A DNA stretch of 64,000 nucleotides from Clostridia bacterium (GCA_017527065.1 JAFXQO010000020.1:1-64000); one strand, 5' to 3'. Numbered from the stretch's first letter, positions 26,206 to 39,298 are shown. Translations and numbers: made by a program. The notes: generated by a model from the letters alone, not told the origin.

Positions 26206-29200
26206 ATGAAGAAGTTCCTTTCTCTCCTGCTGACGCTGGCTCTGGCGCTCTCCTGCGTTTCGGGCCTCGCGGAAGCGCTGCCCCAGGAGGCCGGTGCCCT
26301 GCCCCGGGTCGGGGACGTGGTGAACGGCTTTGAAGTGATTGAGATCCGCGATTTCCCGTTGGTCGGCGCGGAGCTGGTGCTTTTCGAGCATCAGAGGACC
26401 GGCGCAAAGCTGCTCTGGATCGCCAACGAGGATACCAACCGGGCGTTCCAGCTCGGCTTCCGCACCCGGCCCGTCGACGACACCGGCCTGCCGCACGTGT
26501 TCGAGCACGCCACGTTGTTCGGCTCGGAAAAGTATCCCTCCAACTCCGTGTTCTTCAATATCTGCTATCAGACCTACAATACCTTCATAAACGCTTATAC
26601 CACCGACGCCTGCACCTGCTATCCGCTGGCTTCCCTGTCCGAAGAGCAGCTGCTCCATCTGGCGGATTACTACGTGGACTCCTGCTTCCATCCGCTCATC
26701 ATGACGGATGAGGGCATCTACCGCACCCAGGCCTGGCATTACGACCTGGCCGATCTGGACGGCGAACTGACCTACGAGGGCGTGGTCTATTCCGAAATGC
26801 AGGGCAGCATGACGCTGTTGCGGACGGCGCTGAACAACGCCAACGGCCTCACCTTCCCCGGCGCCGCGCTGACTCATGATTATGGCGGCGATCCCGCAGC
26901 CATCCCGGAACTGACCTGGGAAGAAGTGAAGAATTATCACGACAAATACTATCATCCCTCCAACTGCCTGGCCATGCTCTACGGCCAGTTCGAGGATTAC
27001 GCGGCGTTCCTCGCCCTGCTGGACGACGCCTTCGCGCCCTACGAAAAGGCGGAATTCACCTTTGAGGACGCGGACTACGCCGCCATCACAGAACCCGTGA
27101 CGGCCGAATTCGCCTTCCCCATGGCCGAGGGAACGAACACGGCCAACCAGACCGCGATCTTCTATTACATCCTCTGCCCCGGCATGAAGGGCGACACGGC
27201 GCAGGAACGCCTGGTCGATCACGTGTGCTCCATGCTGAATGGAAGCGCTTCCGTGCTGAACCAGACCTTCCGGAAGGCTTTCCCCGCCGGCTCCGTCAGC
27301 TGCGGCCGCGAAGTGGCCGGACCGGACGACGCCATCCTCTTCAGGGCTTCCGGCGTGAACGAGAACGACGGCGAGGCCTTCAAGGCGCTGGTGGACGACG
27401 CGCTGAGGGAGGTGGCCGAAAACGGCTTCTCCCAGGACATGGTGGACAGCGCCATGGCCAGCCTGAATATCTCCGCCAAGCTGTCCTCCGAAAGCGGGGA
27501 TCCGGTTTTCGGCGTCATGTATGCCCTTATGTACAATTACGCCGTTACGGGCGATCCCTTCTGTTATGTCGAAACTGTCGACGCCCTGTCCGACATCGAC
27601 GAGGAAAACCGGCAGGGGTTGCTGAAGGAAGCGGCCGCCCAGTGGCTGGTGGATCAGCCCCTTTACACCCTCACCACCACCTATCCCGCGCCCGGCGAGA
27701 AGGAAAAGCAGGACGCCGCGCTGAAGGAAAAGCTGGCGGAAATCAAGGCCGGCATGACCCAGGAGGAGCTGCAGGCCATCGTGGATGAAACCAACGCCGC
27801 GCCGAATGACGACGACAACACCGAGCTGATGGCCAAGATCAAAGCCATCACCGTGGACAGCCTGCCCGAGGAAATCAGGGAATACGACGTCAACGACTTT
27901 ACCGACGAAAACAACATCCGCCACATCGAAGTGACCGCCGGCGTGGACGGCATCGGCTTCGCCTGCCTGTTCCTGGACGCCGCCGCCCTGCCCCAGGAGG
28001 ACATTCACTGGATGCGTCTCTACACCCGCCTGCTGGGCCAGCTGGACACCGACGCGCACACCAAGGAAGAGCTGGACGTGCTCATCCCCCGCTACCTGTA
28101 CGGCAATGTGATCGGCGTCAACGTCGTGGACATGGTCGACAGCATCCATCCCTACCTGGATATCGAATGGTACGCCCTGGACGACGATCTGGCGGCGGGC
28201 TACGACCTGATCGAGGAGCTGCTCTTCCACACCCGCTTCGACGACACCCAGGCACTGATCGACCAGGTGCAGGCCCAGAAGACCGCCGTGCGCGCCGACA
28301 TCAACAACAACGCGGAATCGATCATGATGTACCGCGGCCTGTCGGACGACTATCCCTTCTACCGCTATTACAATTACCTGAACTATCTGGATTACTACGC
28401 CTTCCTGGAGGACCTGGAAACCCAGCTGAACGAGAATCCCGAAGAGGTGACGAAGCGGTTTGAAGCCCTTCAGTCCTTCTTCGCCAACAGCGACGGAGCC
28501 GTCGCGGCCTTCGCGGGCAACGAAGAGAGCATCGGACTGAACCGTCCCCTGGCCGACGCGGTCCTGGCGAAGCTGGATCACGCGCAGCGGGACGCCGTGG
28601 CCTATGACCTCCCCGCCGGCGCTCAGCGCGAAGCCCTGATCATCGACGGCAACATCCAGTTCAACAACGTGCTCGCCAGCCTCGAGGATATGGGCCTTGA
28701 CGATTACGACGCCACCCTGAGCGTCGTCACCTCGCTGGTGTCCGACCAGATACTGTTCCCCATCCTGAGGGACCAGATGGGCGTGTACTCGCCTATAAAT
28801 GAAGTGATGGAAAACGGCTCCATGATCCTGATTTCCTACCGCGACCCCAACGTGGCGGAGACCTTCGACGTGTACGCCTCCCTGGCGGACCGCATCGCCG
28901 AAATGGACGTGGATCAGGACACCCTGGACGGCTACATCATGAGCGCTTATTCCGCCCTGGCCATGCCCGCGGGTGAGCTGACCGGCGCGAGCAACGCCAT
29001 TTTCAGCGCGCTGACCGGCATGGATCCGGAAATTCTGCTGGAGGACATGCGCACGATCAAGGCCGTCACGCCCGAAACTGTGAAGGCCGCCGCGGAGATT
29101 TACCGGAAAGCCTGGGAGAACGGCGTCCACTCCACCGCCGGCAGCGCCGCCGCCATCAATGAGAACGCCGACCTGTACGACGTGATCCTGAACCCCTTCA

Positions 29201-29619
29201 ACGCCGTCGACACTTCCGCCGTGGAATTCACCGACGCGGCCGAGGGCAGCGAATACTACGAAGCCGTGCGCTTCGCCTTTGAAAACGGCCTGATGGCCCC
29301 CGCGGCGGACGACGCCTTCGGAACGGACGATCCCGCCACGGCCGGCGACTTCTACGGGGCCATGTACGTGCTGATCGGCGGCGCGCCCAACGCCGTTGAC
29401 GAGGCCATGGCCACGCTGGCCGAGTACGGGCTGGTGCCCGACGGCGTGGAAGCCGCCACGGAGCTGACCAACGCCTCCGGCGCCGATCTTTTCGGCTCCG
29501 TCACCGCCGGCCTCGGCGCGCCCTGGACGCCCGAGGTGGAAGCCGGCGCGGAGGAGCAGCCGCTCACCCGCGGCCAGCTGGCCATGGAGCTGCAGGCCTT
29601 CGTCGAGACGCTGCAATAA
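26206..29619 (+). CDS. exported M16C (insulinase-family) zinc metallopeptidase
   Basis: This 1137-residue protein has a signal peptide (KKFLSLLLTLALALSCVSG) and the M16C fold of presequence protease and falcilysin. The inverted zinc motif H97-V-F-E-H101 sits in GLPHVFEHATLFGSEKYP, and the third ligand is probably E197 in GVVYSEMQG. The second M16 half occupies about 560-1000. The last 120 residues (YEAVRFAFENGLMAP, then DPATAGDFYGAMYVLIGG and LTRGQLAMELQAF) look like a degenerate S-layer-homology region, which could hold the enzyme at the cell wall. The ATG at 26206 follows GAGGAGGTTACCT. It probably degrades peptides outside the cell for uptake. Confidence 0.92.
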   Translation: MKKFLSLLLTLALALSCVSGLAEALPQEAGALPRVGDVVNGFEVIEIRDFPLVGAELVLFEHQRTGAKLLWIANEDTNRAFQLGFRTRPVDDTGLPHVFEHATLFGSEKYPSNSVFFNICYQTYNTFINAYTTDACTCYPLASLSEEQLLHLADYYVDSCFHPLIMTDEGIYRTQAWHYDLADLDGELTYEGVVYSEMQGSMTLLRTALNNANGLTFPGAALTHDYGGDPAAIPELTWEEVKNYHDKYYHPSNCLAMLYGQFEDYAAFLALLDDAFAPYEKAEFTFEDADYAAITEPVTAEFAFPMAEGTNTANQTAIFYYILCPGMKGDTAQERLVDHVCSMLNGSASVLNQTFRKAFPAGSVSCGREVAGPDDAILFRASGVNENDGEAFKALVDDALREVAENGFSQDMVDSAMASLNISAKLSSESGDPVFGVMYALMYNYAVTGDPFCYVETVDALSDIDEENRQGLLKEAAAQWLVDQPLYTLTTTYPAPGEKEKQDAALKEKLAEIKAGMTQEELQAIVDETNAAPNDDDNTELMAKIKAITVDSLPEEIREYDVNDFTDENNIRHIEVTAGVDGIGFACLFLDAAALPQEDIHWMRLYTRLLGQLDTDAHTKEELDVLIPRYLYGNVIGVNVVDMVDSIHPYLDIEWYALDDDLAAGYDLIEELLFHTRFDDTQALIDQVQAQKTAVRADINNNAESIMMYRGLSDDYPFYRYYNYLNYLDYYAFLEDLETQLNENPEEVTKRFEALQSFFANSDGAVAAFAGNEESIGLNRPLADAVLAKLDHAQRDAVAYDLPAGAQREALIIDGNIQFNNVLASLEDMGLDDYDATLSVVTSLVSDQILFPILRDQMGVYSPINEVMENGSMILISYRDPNVAETFDVYASLADRIAEMDVDQDTLDGYIMSAYSALAMPAGELTGASNAIFSALTGMDPEILLEDMRTIKAVTPETVKAAAEIYRKAWENGVHSTAGSAAAINENADLYDVILNPFNAVDTSAVEFTDAAEGSEYYEAVRFAFENGLMAPAADDAFGTDDPATAGDFYGAMYVLIGGAPNAVDEAMATLAEYGLVPDGVEAATELTNASGADLFGSVTAGLGAPWTPEVEAGAEEQPLTRGQLAMELQAFVETLQ

Positions 29620-29637
29620 AAAGCGCTCCCGCACAAC

Positions 29638-29673
29638 CGGGGAACCGCTCCGCGAGGGGCGGTTCCCTTTTTG
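29638..29673 (+). terminator. terminator of the M16 peptidase gene
   Basis: GGGAACCGC (29640-29648) pairs with GCGGTTCCC (29659-29667), followed by five T. Confidence 0.85.
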
Positions 29674-29711
29674 CGCCCGCGGAATGAAGGCCATAAGGCT
29701 TTGCGGGCATC

Positions 29712-29748
29712 ATAAAACCGCGCCCGTCGAGCGACAGGCGCGGTTTGT
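29712..29748 (-). terminator. terminator of nifJ
   Basis: AAACCGCGCC/GGCGCGGTTT forms a 10-base stem (29715-29724 with 29737-29746). On the minus strand TTTTATG follows. Confidence 0.7.
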
Positions 29749-29769
29749 GTTTGCCTTACGGCCTCACGA

Positions 29770-33315
<3,546 letters not shown>

Positions 33316-33375
33316 TTATTCAATAAATCGCGCGGCGGCTTCCGTAAAGCGCCGCTTATACGTTTACCACCTTGT

Positions 33376-33405
33376 ATTATAATAATTTTTCTCTGAGTAA
33401 GTCAA
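33376..33405 (-). promoter_or_regulatory. nifJ promoter and GC-rich leader hairpin
   Basis: On the minus strand: TTGACT (33405-33400), an 18-base spacer and TATAAT (33381-33376). The leader between here and the start holds a GCGGCG/CGCCGC hairpin near 33331-33356. Confidence 0.75.
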
Positions 33406-33512
33406 GACTAACCAGGCCCTTTCGGGCCGTGGCCGGCGAGTTTAACAGGGGGAAAATGAACAGGGGCGTCTTATTTGAAAAAATGAGAGCGCAAGGCCGC
33501 GTTTTATGGAAG

Positions 33513-33862
33513 AAATGCGCAGCGAACAGGCAATGAGTCAACGGCGCATGCTGTGCACACCCCTTCCCCTGCACCCCGTCCTCGCTCATCGCGGGGACGG
33601 GGAAAGAATAGTTATGGGGCTTCGCCCCATGCTGAGCAGGGCTTTGCCCTGCACCCACTGGGACCTCCCGGTCTCAGACCCCGGGGTCAAGGCGGACGCA
33701 CAGCGGCTTCAACGAAGCGGGTGCAGGGCGGAGCCCTGCTCTCTGTGGGCGAAGCCCACAACAAACTTTTCCCCGTCCCCGCGATGAGCGGGGAAGGGGT
33801 GCAGGGGAAGGGGTCTTTTACCACATACGCCGTTGACTCATCGCGCTCCGCTGTTCATTCCA
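33513..33862. repeat. long imperfect inverted repeat of about 350 bases
   Basis: The left arm (33513-about 33655) and right arm (about 33720-33862) are inverted copies. Outer parts share ATGAGTCAACGGCG, the next parts share CCCCTTCCCCTGCACCCC and GCTCATCGCGGGGACGGGGAAA, and the inner parts share GCAGGGCT..GCCCTGCACCC. Nested small hairpins (GGGGCTTCGCCCC, GTGGGCGAAGCCCAC) lie within the arms. No protein is encoded. It resembles a non-autonomous mobile repeat or a fold-back element. Flanking 33409-33512 shows nothing further; 33925-33950 holds a small CTGTC..GACAG hairpin. Confidence 0.75.
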
Positions 33863-34020
33863 TCAAGCGAAATTACAAATGAGACGCCTCCGGAAAAATA
33901 AACTCCGCCGGGGCCTCTCCTTTACTCCTGTCTTGCAGTTTGCAGGACAGAGCAGTACAATAAATACAAACATAAGAATCTCCCTGAGCTTGCAGCGTAT
34001 CATATACCGGCAGACTTCCA

Positions 34021-34037
34021 GCGCGCCGACCTTTCTG
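34021..34037. repeat. 17-base direct repeat, left copy
   Basis: GCGCGCCGACCTTTCTG occurs here and again at 36601-36617, flanking the repeat-protein gene exactly. Confidence 0.6.
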
Positions 34038-34068
34038 TCGTTATATACTGTTATCGACATAATAGTTC

Positions 34069-34097
34069 TTGCGTTTGCATGGTTTTCATGTTATTCT
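34069..34097 (+). promoter_or_regulatory. promoter for the repeat-domain surface protein
   Basis: TTGCGT at 34069-34074, a 17-base spacer and TATTCT at 34092-34097; AAGGAGATG precedes the start. Confidence 0.45.
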
Positions 34098-34136
34098 TTG
34101 GATGGGTATAAAGCGATTCGGGAAGGAGATGATCGT

Positions 34137-35981
34137 ATGTTGAGATCGGATCGTGGAATCAGAGGGATCGGCGTCAAGGCGAGCCTTATCATCGTGTGTC
34201 TGCTGCTCTTCGGTCTGCCCGCGCTGGCGGCCGCCAACCTGCTCGTCAACCCGGACTGGGAGAACGGAATGGTGGGATGGGTTGTCGAGGCGAACAACGC
34301 CGCCGCGAGCCGCGACGGGGAAACGCTCGTCTATTCCAGCATATATCAGGATGTGCCGCTGTCAGAGGTTGCAGGCGGGCAGAAACTGATCCTCAGCGCG
34401 GACCTGAAGGCGGAGGCGTTTCAGAAGAAAATCGAAATGGGACTCATCATCTGCAAGGCGGACGGCAGCCGAATCAGCGACCTGATGGAAAGCGAATCGG
34501 GGAACGAATGGAAATATCATGAGATCGTCACGGCAATCCCGTCGGATGCCGCCTATGCCCGCGTTTCCCTGACCATCTGGAAAGACGACGATTCGAGTTC
34601 GTTCGGCTTCGATAATCTGAGCCTGACAACGGCGCAGACGTATCCGGGCGGCCAAAAGGAAAACCCTTTCTCAAAGGCGAACACGGGCGAGCAGCGCAAC
34701 TCTCCCTCCTCGCAGGATGAGAGGGGCCAGTCCGACGCGGACAGCTCCGTCGAGGAGAAGACCTGGCCCGATAATCTGGAACCAAGCCCGGACGACCAGG
34801 GAACCGCAGCCCAGGCTACCGAAGTGTATACGTTTATCGACCGCAACGGCGTGGAGTACGCGGCGCCTGTGGATCTGTTTGCGGCCCGCGTGATCGACAT
34901 CATTCCGGGTCAGCCGTGGGCGTATTATGAAGCGAACCAGAATCCGGAGAACGCGTTGGGCCTTCCCGATTATGATGAGTCGCCCGACACGAGCGAATAC
35001 TGCCTGGGGTCGGGAGGCACGCTGGTGGTAGCGTTCGACAAGGCGCTGTATGACGGACCGGGGCCCGACCTGTATATCTTTGAAACGGGCGGGGCCGTGG
35101 AGGATACCAGAGTAGAGGTCAGCGATGATCTGGTTTTCTGGTATGACCTGGGAACGGCGTCCGGATCGCACGGCGATATAGAGATGAGCGGGATTGTACC
35201 GGCGGGGAGCAGCTTCCGGTACGTGAGGCTTACGGACGTGAGTCACACGGGAGGCCATTATCCGGGCGCCGACATCGACGCGCTCTGCGGCTTCTACGGA
35301 AAGGCCATAGCGCAGGACGCCGCGCCGGACGAGACCGACCGGTCGGCGGTTCTGAATCTGCCCCCGTACTACTCCAATTTCAACATATACGCCGTTCAGA
35401 ATGAGCCGGAATTTCTGCCGGATTTCACCGTGGGCAACGATGATATCGTGGTCAAGTGCATTTCCACATATCACTGGAACAACGGTCGGGGCGCGACGCC
35501 CGGAGAGATCAGCCTTTTCGACGACGACGGCATGTGCCTGGGCACCTGGGACGCGGTGGGGCGTTCCGGTTCCGGCGCTGAAAACGTATACTGGGACGTT
35601 TTCCCGAACATCACGCTGAAGGCGGGCAGTCGCTACTACGTGGGAGACTCCTCCACGGCCACGTGGAGCCATAATTCCGGCTCCGACGACGCGGGTTTCA
35701 TTGAGATACGCGCCGTCGAGGCGGTCGCGAACACCGTCGGCGCCAATACAAACAGCCTCCGCAACGACCCCCAGCCGCATGATTTCCCGATCTATTACAG
35801 CAACTATAACAGCGACCCCACGTCAAGCCATCCGGAATACTGCCCCGGTTTTAAGGTTGAAAACGGGAACATCCTGCTCGAAGCGGTCACCACTTATCAC
35901 TGGAACGGAGGCAAGGGGATGGAGGAGCCGGGAACCATCAGCCTCTACGACTGGAACGAAAACTGCCTTGGCTCATGGTAA
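34137..35981 (+). CDS. exported multi-domain surface protein, 5' part before an in-frame stop
   Basis: The ATG follows AAGGAGATGATCGT. A signal/anchor helix (about 15-32, ASLIIVCLLLFGLPALA) precedes a carbohydrate-binding-like domain (LLVNPDWENGMVGWVV, about 35-160) and a Pro/Ser/Glu linker. Then comes a jelly-roll domain with GPGPDLYIFETGG and VEVSDDLVFWYDLG (about 235-395). The rest is a tandem repeat of about 120 residues: copy 1 is complete, and copy 2 is cut by TAA at 35979-35981 in the middle of W-x-A-V-G. Sequence in the same frame continues the repeat without a gap. As it stands the product is 614 residues. It probably binds glycans at the cell surface. Confidence 0.75.
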   Translation: MLRSDRGIRGIGVKASLIIVCLLLFGLPALAAANLLVNPDWENGMVGWVVEANNAAASRDGETLVYSSIYQDVPLSEVAGGQKLILSADLKAEAFQKKIEMGLIICKADGSRISDLMESESGNEWKYHEIVTAIPSDAAYARVSLTIWKDDDSSSFGFDNLSLTTAQTYPGGQKENPFSKANTGEQRNSPSSQDERGQSDADSSVEEKTWPDNLEPSPDDQGTAAQATEVYTFIDRNGVEYAAPVDLFAARVIDIIPGQPWAYYEANQNPENALGLPDYDESPDTSEYCLGSGGTLVVAFDKALYDGPGPDLYIFETGGAVEDTRVEVSDDLVFWYDLGTASGSHGDIEMSGIVPAGSSFRYVRLTDVSHTGGHYPGADIDALCGFYGKAIAQDAAPDETDRSAVLNLPPYYSNFNIYAVQNEPEFLPDFTVGNDDIVVKCISTYHWNNGRGATPGEISLFDDDGMCLGTWDAVGRSGSGAENVYWDVFPNITLKAGSRYYVGDSSTATWSHNSGSDDAGFIEIRAVEAVANTVGANTNSLRNDPQPHDFPIYYSNYNSDPTSSHPEYCPGFKVENGNILLEAVTTYHWNGGKGMEEPGTISLYDWNENCLGSW

Positions 35982-36566
35982 GCCGTCGGATACAGCATGG
36001 ACGGCGTCCCCAACGCATTCTGGAGCGTATTTCCCAACATGGTGCTGAAATCGGGAGAGAGGTACTACATAGACGTCAATCCCGACACCGGCTGGAGCTG
36101 CAACGCCGAGTCCGGAAACGCCGGCTTTGTGCAGATCAGGGCGGAAAGCGTTTCTCTGTCGCCCGCCGACACGAAGGATCCCAATGATTATCCCGTGTAT
36201 TTTTCCAATATGAACGCGGACGCGGTCCAGGGCAACCCCCTCAACTACCCGGATCTGATCACGGGAGACCAGGATATTCTGGTGCAGGCCATCTCCACCT
36301 ATCACCTCAGCGGCGGAGAGGGGTCGGAGCCCGGCGTCATATGCATATACGACTGGGACGACCACCTCATCGGCCGCTGGCAGGCGACCGGCCGCGAAGT
36401 CAAGGGCGGCGTCAGTTGGGACGTGTTCCCCAATGTGGTGCTGAAGGCCAACACCATGTATTATATCTGGGATTCTTCCCTCTCCACATGGTGCCAGAAC
36501 GACCAGAACGGCAACACCGGCTTTGTGAAGGTTCGCGCGACCGCTTCGCCCACGAAGCTGAAATGA
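35982..36566 (+). pseudogene. 3' part of the surface protein beyond the in-frame stop
   Basis: This same-frame continuation completes repeat copy 2 (AVGYSMDGVPNAFWSVFPN) and adds a full copy 3 (YPVYFSNMN ... VSWDVFPNVVLK ... NTGFVKVRA), ending at a normal TGA. At the disrupted position copy 1 has TGG-GAC-GCG and copy 3 has TGG-CAG-GCG, so TGG-TAA-GCC here is most simply a one-base change from CAA or GAA. The internal ATG at 35997 has no ribosome site, so independent translation is unlikely. Read-through, recent mutation and sequencing error remain possible. Confidence 0.75.
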
Positions 36567-36600
36567 GGTTTCGGTCAGGCCGCGGGCTTTTGAAGTACCG

Positions 36601-36617
36601 GCGCGCCGACCTTTCTG
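36601..36617. repeat. 17-base direct repeat, right copy
   Basis: GCGCGCCGACCTTTCTG, identical to 34021-34037. The pair lies 116 bases before the start and 35 bases after the end of the surface-protein gene. Confidence 0.6.
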
Positions 36618-36653
36618 CAGGGCATTGTCCTGTGGAAAAATGAAAACGCCCCC

Positions 36654-36682
36654 TTGATTTATCGGCGGGAAAGCATTACAAT
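36654..36682 (+). promoter_or_regulatory. promoter for the YitT-like gene
   Basis: TTGATT at 36654-36659, a 17-base spacer and TACAAT at 36677-36682. Confidence 0.55.
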
Positions 36683-36749
36683 ATGGCAGGATTCCGGCGT
36701 ATCGCGCCGTTTCCCCATTTATTTCACGATAGAACGGGGGTTCCCCGCC

Positions 36750-37628
36750 ATGCAGGCCAAATCCGAATCCGCCGCGCCGCGCCCGGCCGCGCTGCTGCGC
36801 GACTGGGCCATCCTCGCGCTGGCCGTCCTCGTGTTGGACGCGGGCGTGTACTTCTTCAAGTTCCCGAACAACTTCTCCTTCGGCGGGGTCACGGGCATCT
36901 CCATCGTGCTGAACCGGCTGATCCCCTGGAGCGCCAGCTCGTACAACTTCGCGATCAACATGCTGCTGCTGGTCGTTGGGTTTGTGTTCATCGGGCGGGA
37001 TTTCGGCGTCAAGACGGTGATCGTGAGCGTCCTCTCCTCCACCGTGCTGAGCCTGCTGGAAAAATTCTGCCCCATGAGCGCGCCGCTGACGAACGAGCCG
37101 GTGCTGGAGCTGATCTTCGCCATCGTGCTGCCGGCGGTGAGCGCGGCGATCCTGTTCAACGTGGGCGCCTCCGGCGGCGGCACGGACATCATCGCCATGG
37201 TGCTCAAAAAGCACACCAGCCTGGACATCGGCAAGGCGCTGTTCTGCGTGGACCTGCTCATCACCATTGGCGCGTGCTTCGTGTTCGACATCCAGACCGG
37301 CCTGTTCTCCTTCACCGGCCTGATGGCCAAGACGCTGGTCATCGACGGCGTGATCGAGAACATCAACCTGTGCAAGTATTTCACCATCATCTGCGAGGAC
37401 CCCGCGCCCATCTGCGATTTCATCCACCGGCAGCTGAATCGCAGCGCCACGGTGTTCACCGCCGAGGGCACCTACAGCCACACCCCGCGCAAGGTCATAC
37501 TGACGGTGATGAAGCGCAGCCAGGCCGTTCAGCTGCGCAACTTCATCCGCCGCACCGAGCCCCACGCCTTCATGATGATCACCAACTCCAGCGAGATCAT
37601 CGGCAAGGGCTTCCGGGGGCTGAACTGA
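36750..37628 (+). CDS. YitT family membrane protein (DUF161/DUF2179)
   Basis: This 292-residue protein has five membrane helices with the YitT motifs FKFPNNFSFGGVTGISIVLNR and ASGGGTDIIAMVLKK. It then has a soluble C-terminal DUF2179 domain (about 210-285) containing GTYSHTPRKVILTVMKR and DPHAF-like EPHAFMMITNSSEIIGKGF. The family is widespread in Firmicutes, and no transport substrate is firmly known. The ATG at 36750 is chosen because a start at 36654 would lie inside the promoter; the ribosome site is weak. It is transcribed alone and ends at a strong hairpin. Confidence 0.92.
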   Translation: MQAKSESAAPRPAALLRDWAILALAVLVLDAGVYFFKFPNNFSFGGVTGISIVLNRLIPWSASSYNFAINMLLLVVGFVFIGRDFGVKTVIVSVLSSTVLSLLEKFCPMSAPLTNEPVLELIFAIVLPAVSAAILFNVGASGGGTDIIAMVLKKHTSLDIGKALFCVDLLITIGACFVFDIQTGLFSFTGLMAKTLVIDGVIENINLCKYFTIICEDPAPICDFIHRQLNRSATVFTAEGTYSHTPRKVILTVMKRSQAVQLRNFIRRTEPHAFMMITNSSEIIGKGFRGLN

Positions 37629-37643
37629 CACCTGCATAAACAC

Positions 37644-37686
37644 ACCGCCGCCGCGCCTCAGACGAAGCGCGGCGGCGGTCGTTTTA
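37644..37686. terminator. bidirectional terminator between YitT-like and MATE genes
   Basis: ACCGCCGCCGCGC (37644-37656) pairs perfectly with GCGCGGCGGCGGT (37667-37679), followed by CGTTTTA on the plus strand. The convergent MATE gene stops just beyond. Confidence 0.75.
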
Positions 37687-37693
37687 TCCCCTT

Positions 37694-39082
37694 TTACCTC
37701 ACGATGGCCTTTTCCTTCCACTTGCCGCGGCGGTAGAGCGCCACGGTGATCAGCGCGCCCATGATCCAGGAGATCAAAAGCGAGATGTACAGGCAGTCGG
37801 GCGTGCCGTGGGGCAGGGCCTCCGAGCGGGTGAAGAAGGCGATGCCGTAGGCGATCGGCACGCGGATGATGACGGTGGTGATGATGGAGACCCACATGGG
37901 CGTCATGGTGTCGCCCGCGCCGCGCATCACGCCGGAGAGGCTCTGGGTCACGGCCATGGCGATGTAGCCCAGGGCCAGTATGCGCAGCATGTGCACGCCC
38001 AGCTCCACCACGTCCTTCTCGTCCTCCCGGGTGAACAGCTCCATCAGGTTGCGGCCGAACAGCAGTATCGCCGCCACCAGCGCCACCGAGATGATGATCC
38101 CCACCCGGATGCCCTCGCGCACGCCCTCGTGCACGCGGTCCATCCGCCTCGCGCCAACGTTCTGGCCCACGAAGGTGGTCATGGCCATGCCGAAGGTGAA
38201 GTTGGGCATCATGGCGAAGCCGTCCACGCGCATCACGACCACGGAGCAGGCGATGACGCTGGTGCCGAAGGAGTTGGTGAGCGACTGCACCACGATGGCC
38301 GCCAGGGAGAAGATGGCCTGCGTGAGGCCGGAGGGCAGGCCCAGGCGCACGATTTCCTTCGTCATTTCCCTGTCCGGCTTGAGCGAGGCGCGGGTGAGCC
38401 TGAGGGCGCCGCCCATGTGGGTGAGCCGCCAGAGGCACAGCACGCCGGAGATGCCCTGGGCGATGACCGTGGCCAGCGCCACGCCGTCGGCGGTCATGCC
38501 GAAATTCGCCACGAAGACGATGTCCAGTATGATATTCAGCACGCTGGCGACGATCAGGAAGATCAGCGGCGAGATGGAATCGCCCATGCCGCGCAGCACG
38601 CCGGAGACGATGTTATAGTAGCCGCCGCCGATGATGCCGATGCAGATGATGTTCAGGTACGCCACGGCCATGTCGTAAACGTCCTCCGGCGTGCCCAGAA
38701 GGCTCATGAGCGGCCGCGTGATCAGCGGGCCCACGATCATGATGGACAGGCTGGCGATGGCCGTGAGGGTGAGGCAGGTGCCCACCGCGGAGGAGAGGTC
38801 TTCCCGGCGCTGCGCCCCGAAATACTGCGCCACCAGAATGCCCGCGCCGGTGGATATGCCCATGAAAAGCAGCAGCAGCAGGTTCAGGATCGGCCCCGCG
38901 GTGCCCACCGCGGCCAGCGCGCTTTTGCCCACGTATTTGCCCACCACGATGGTATCCACCGTGTTATAGAGCGTCTGGGCCAGGTTGCCGATGAGCAGCG
39001 GCACGGCGAAGGTCGCCAGGTTGACGAGGGGCCGGCCCACCGTCATGTCCTGCGCGCCGAACAGTTTCTTGAAGCGTTCCAT
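37694..39082 (-). CDS. MATE family efflux transporter
   Basis: This 462-residue protein has twelve predicted helices in two homologous bundles, typical of MATE (DinF/NorM-like) cation antiporters. Family features are PLLIGNLAQTLYNTVDTIVVGKYVG near the start, GTAGPILNLLLLLFMGISTGAGILVAQYFG, and the mirrored second-half segment FTFGMAMTTFVGQNVGARRMDRV. It probably exports organic cations or drugs using a sodium or proton gradient. The start has GGGAGGAAACGGG. No local regulator is adjacent, so the substrate cannot be guessed. Confidence 0.95.
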   Translation of the reverse strand: MERFKKLFGAQDMTVGRPLVNLATFAVPLLIGNLAQTLYNTVDTIVVGKYVGKSALAAVGTAGPILNLLLLLFMGISTGAGILVAQYFGAQRREDLSSAVGTCLTLTAIASLSIMIVGPLITRPLMSLLGTPEDVYDMAVAYLNIICIGIIGGGYYNIVSGVLRGMGDSISPLIFLIVASVLNIILDIVFVANFGMTADGVALATVIAQGISGVLCLWRLTHMGGALRLTRASLKPDREMTKEIVRLGLPSGLTQAIFSLAAIVVQSLTNSFGTSVIACSVVVMRVDGFAMMPNFTFGMAMTTFVGQNVGARRMDRVHEGVREGIRVGIIISVALVAAILLFGRNLMELFTREDEKDVVELGVHMLRILALGYIAMAVTQSLSGVMRGAGDTMTPMWVSIITTVIIRVPIAYGIAFFTRSEALPHGTPDCLYISLLISWIMGALITVALYRRGKWKEKAIVR

Positions 39083-39298
39083 CCCGTTTCCTCCCGAAAA
39101 CCGACGCGCGGCGAGGCGGCCGGCCAGTATCTGACAGACATTATACCATGCTTTTTAAGCGCCCGTGTGAAATATTCGTGAAACCGCGCGGTTTACGCCG
39201 AAATTTATCAAACCGTCTCGCGCGGGCGGCGAAACTGTGCTATACTGTCTACTATAAAAAAACAGCGGGCCGCCAAGGGCGGCGGGAAGGATGAAACC

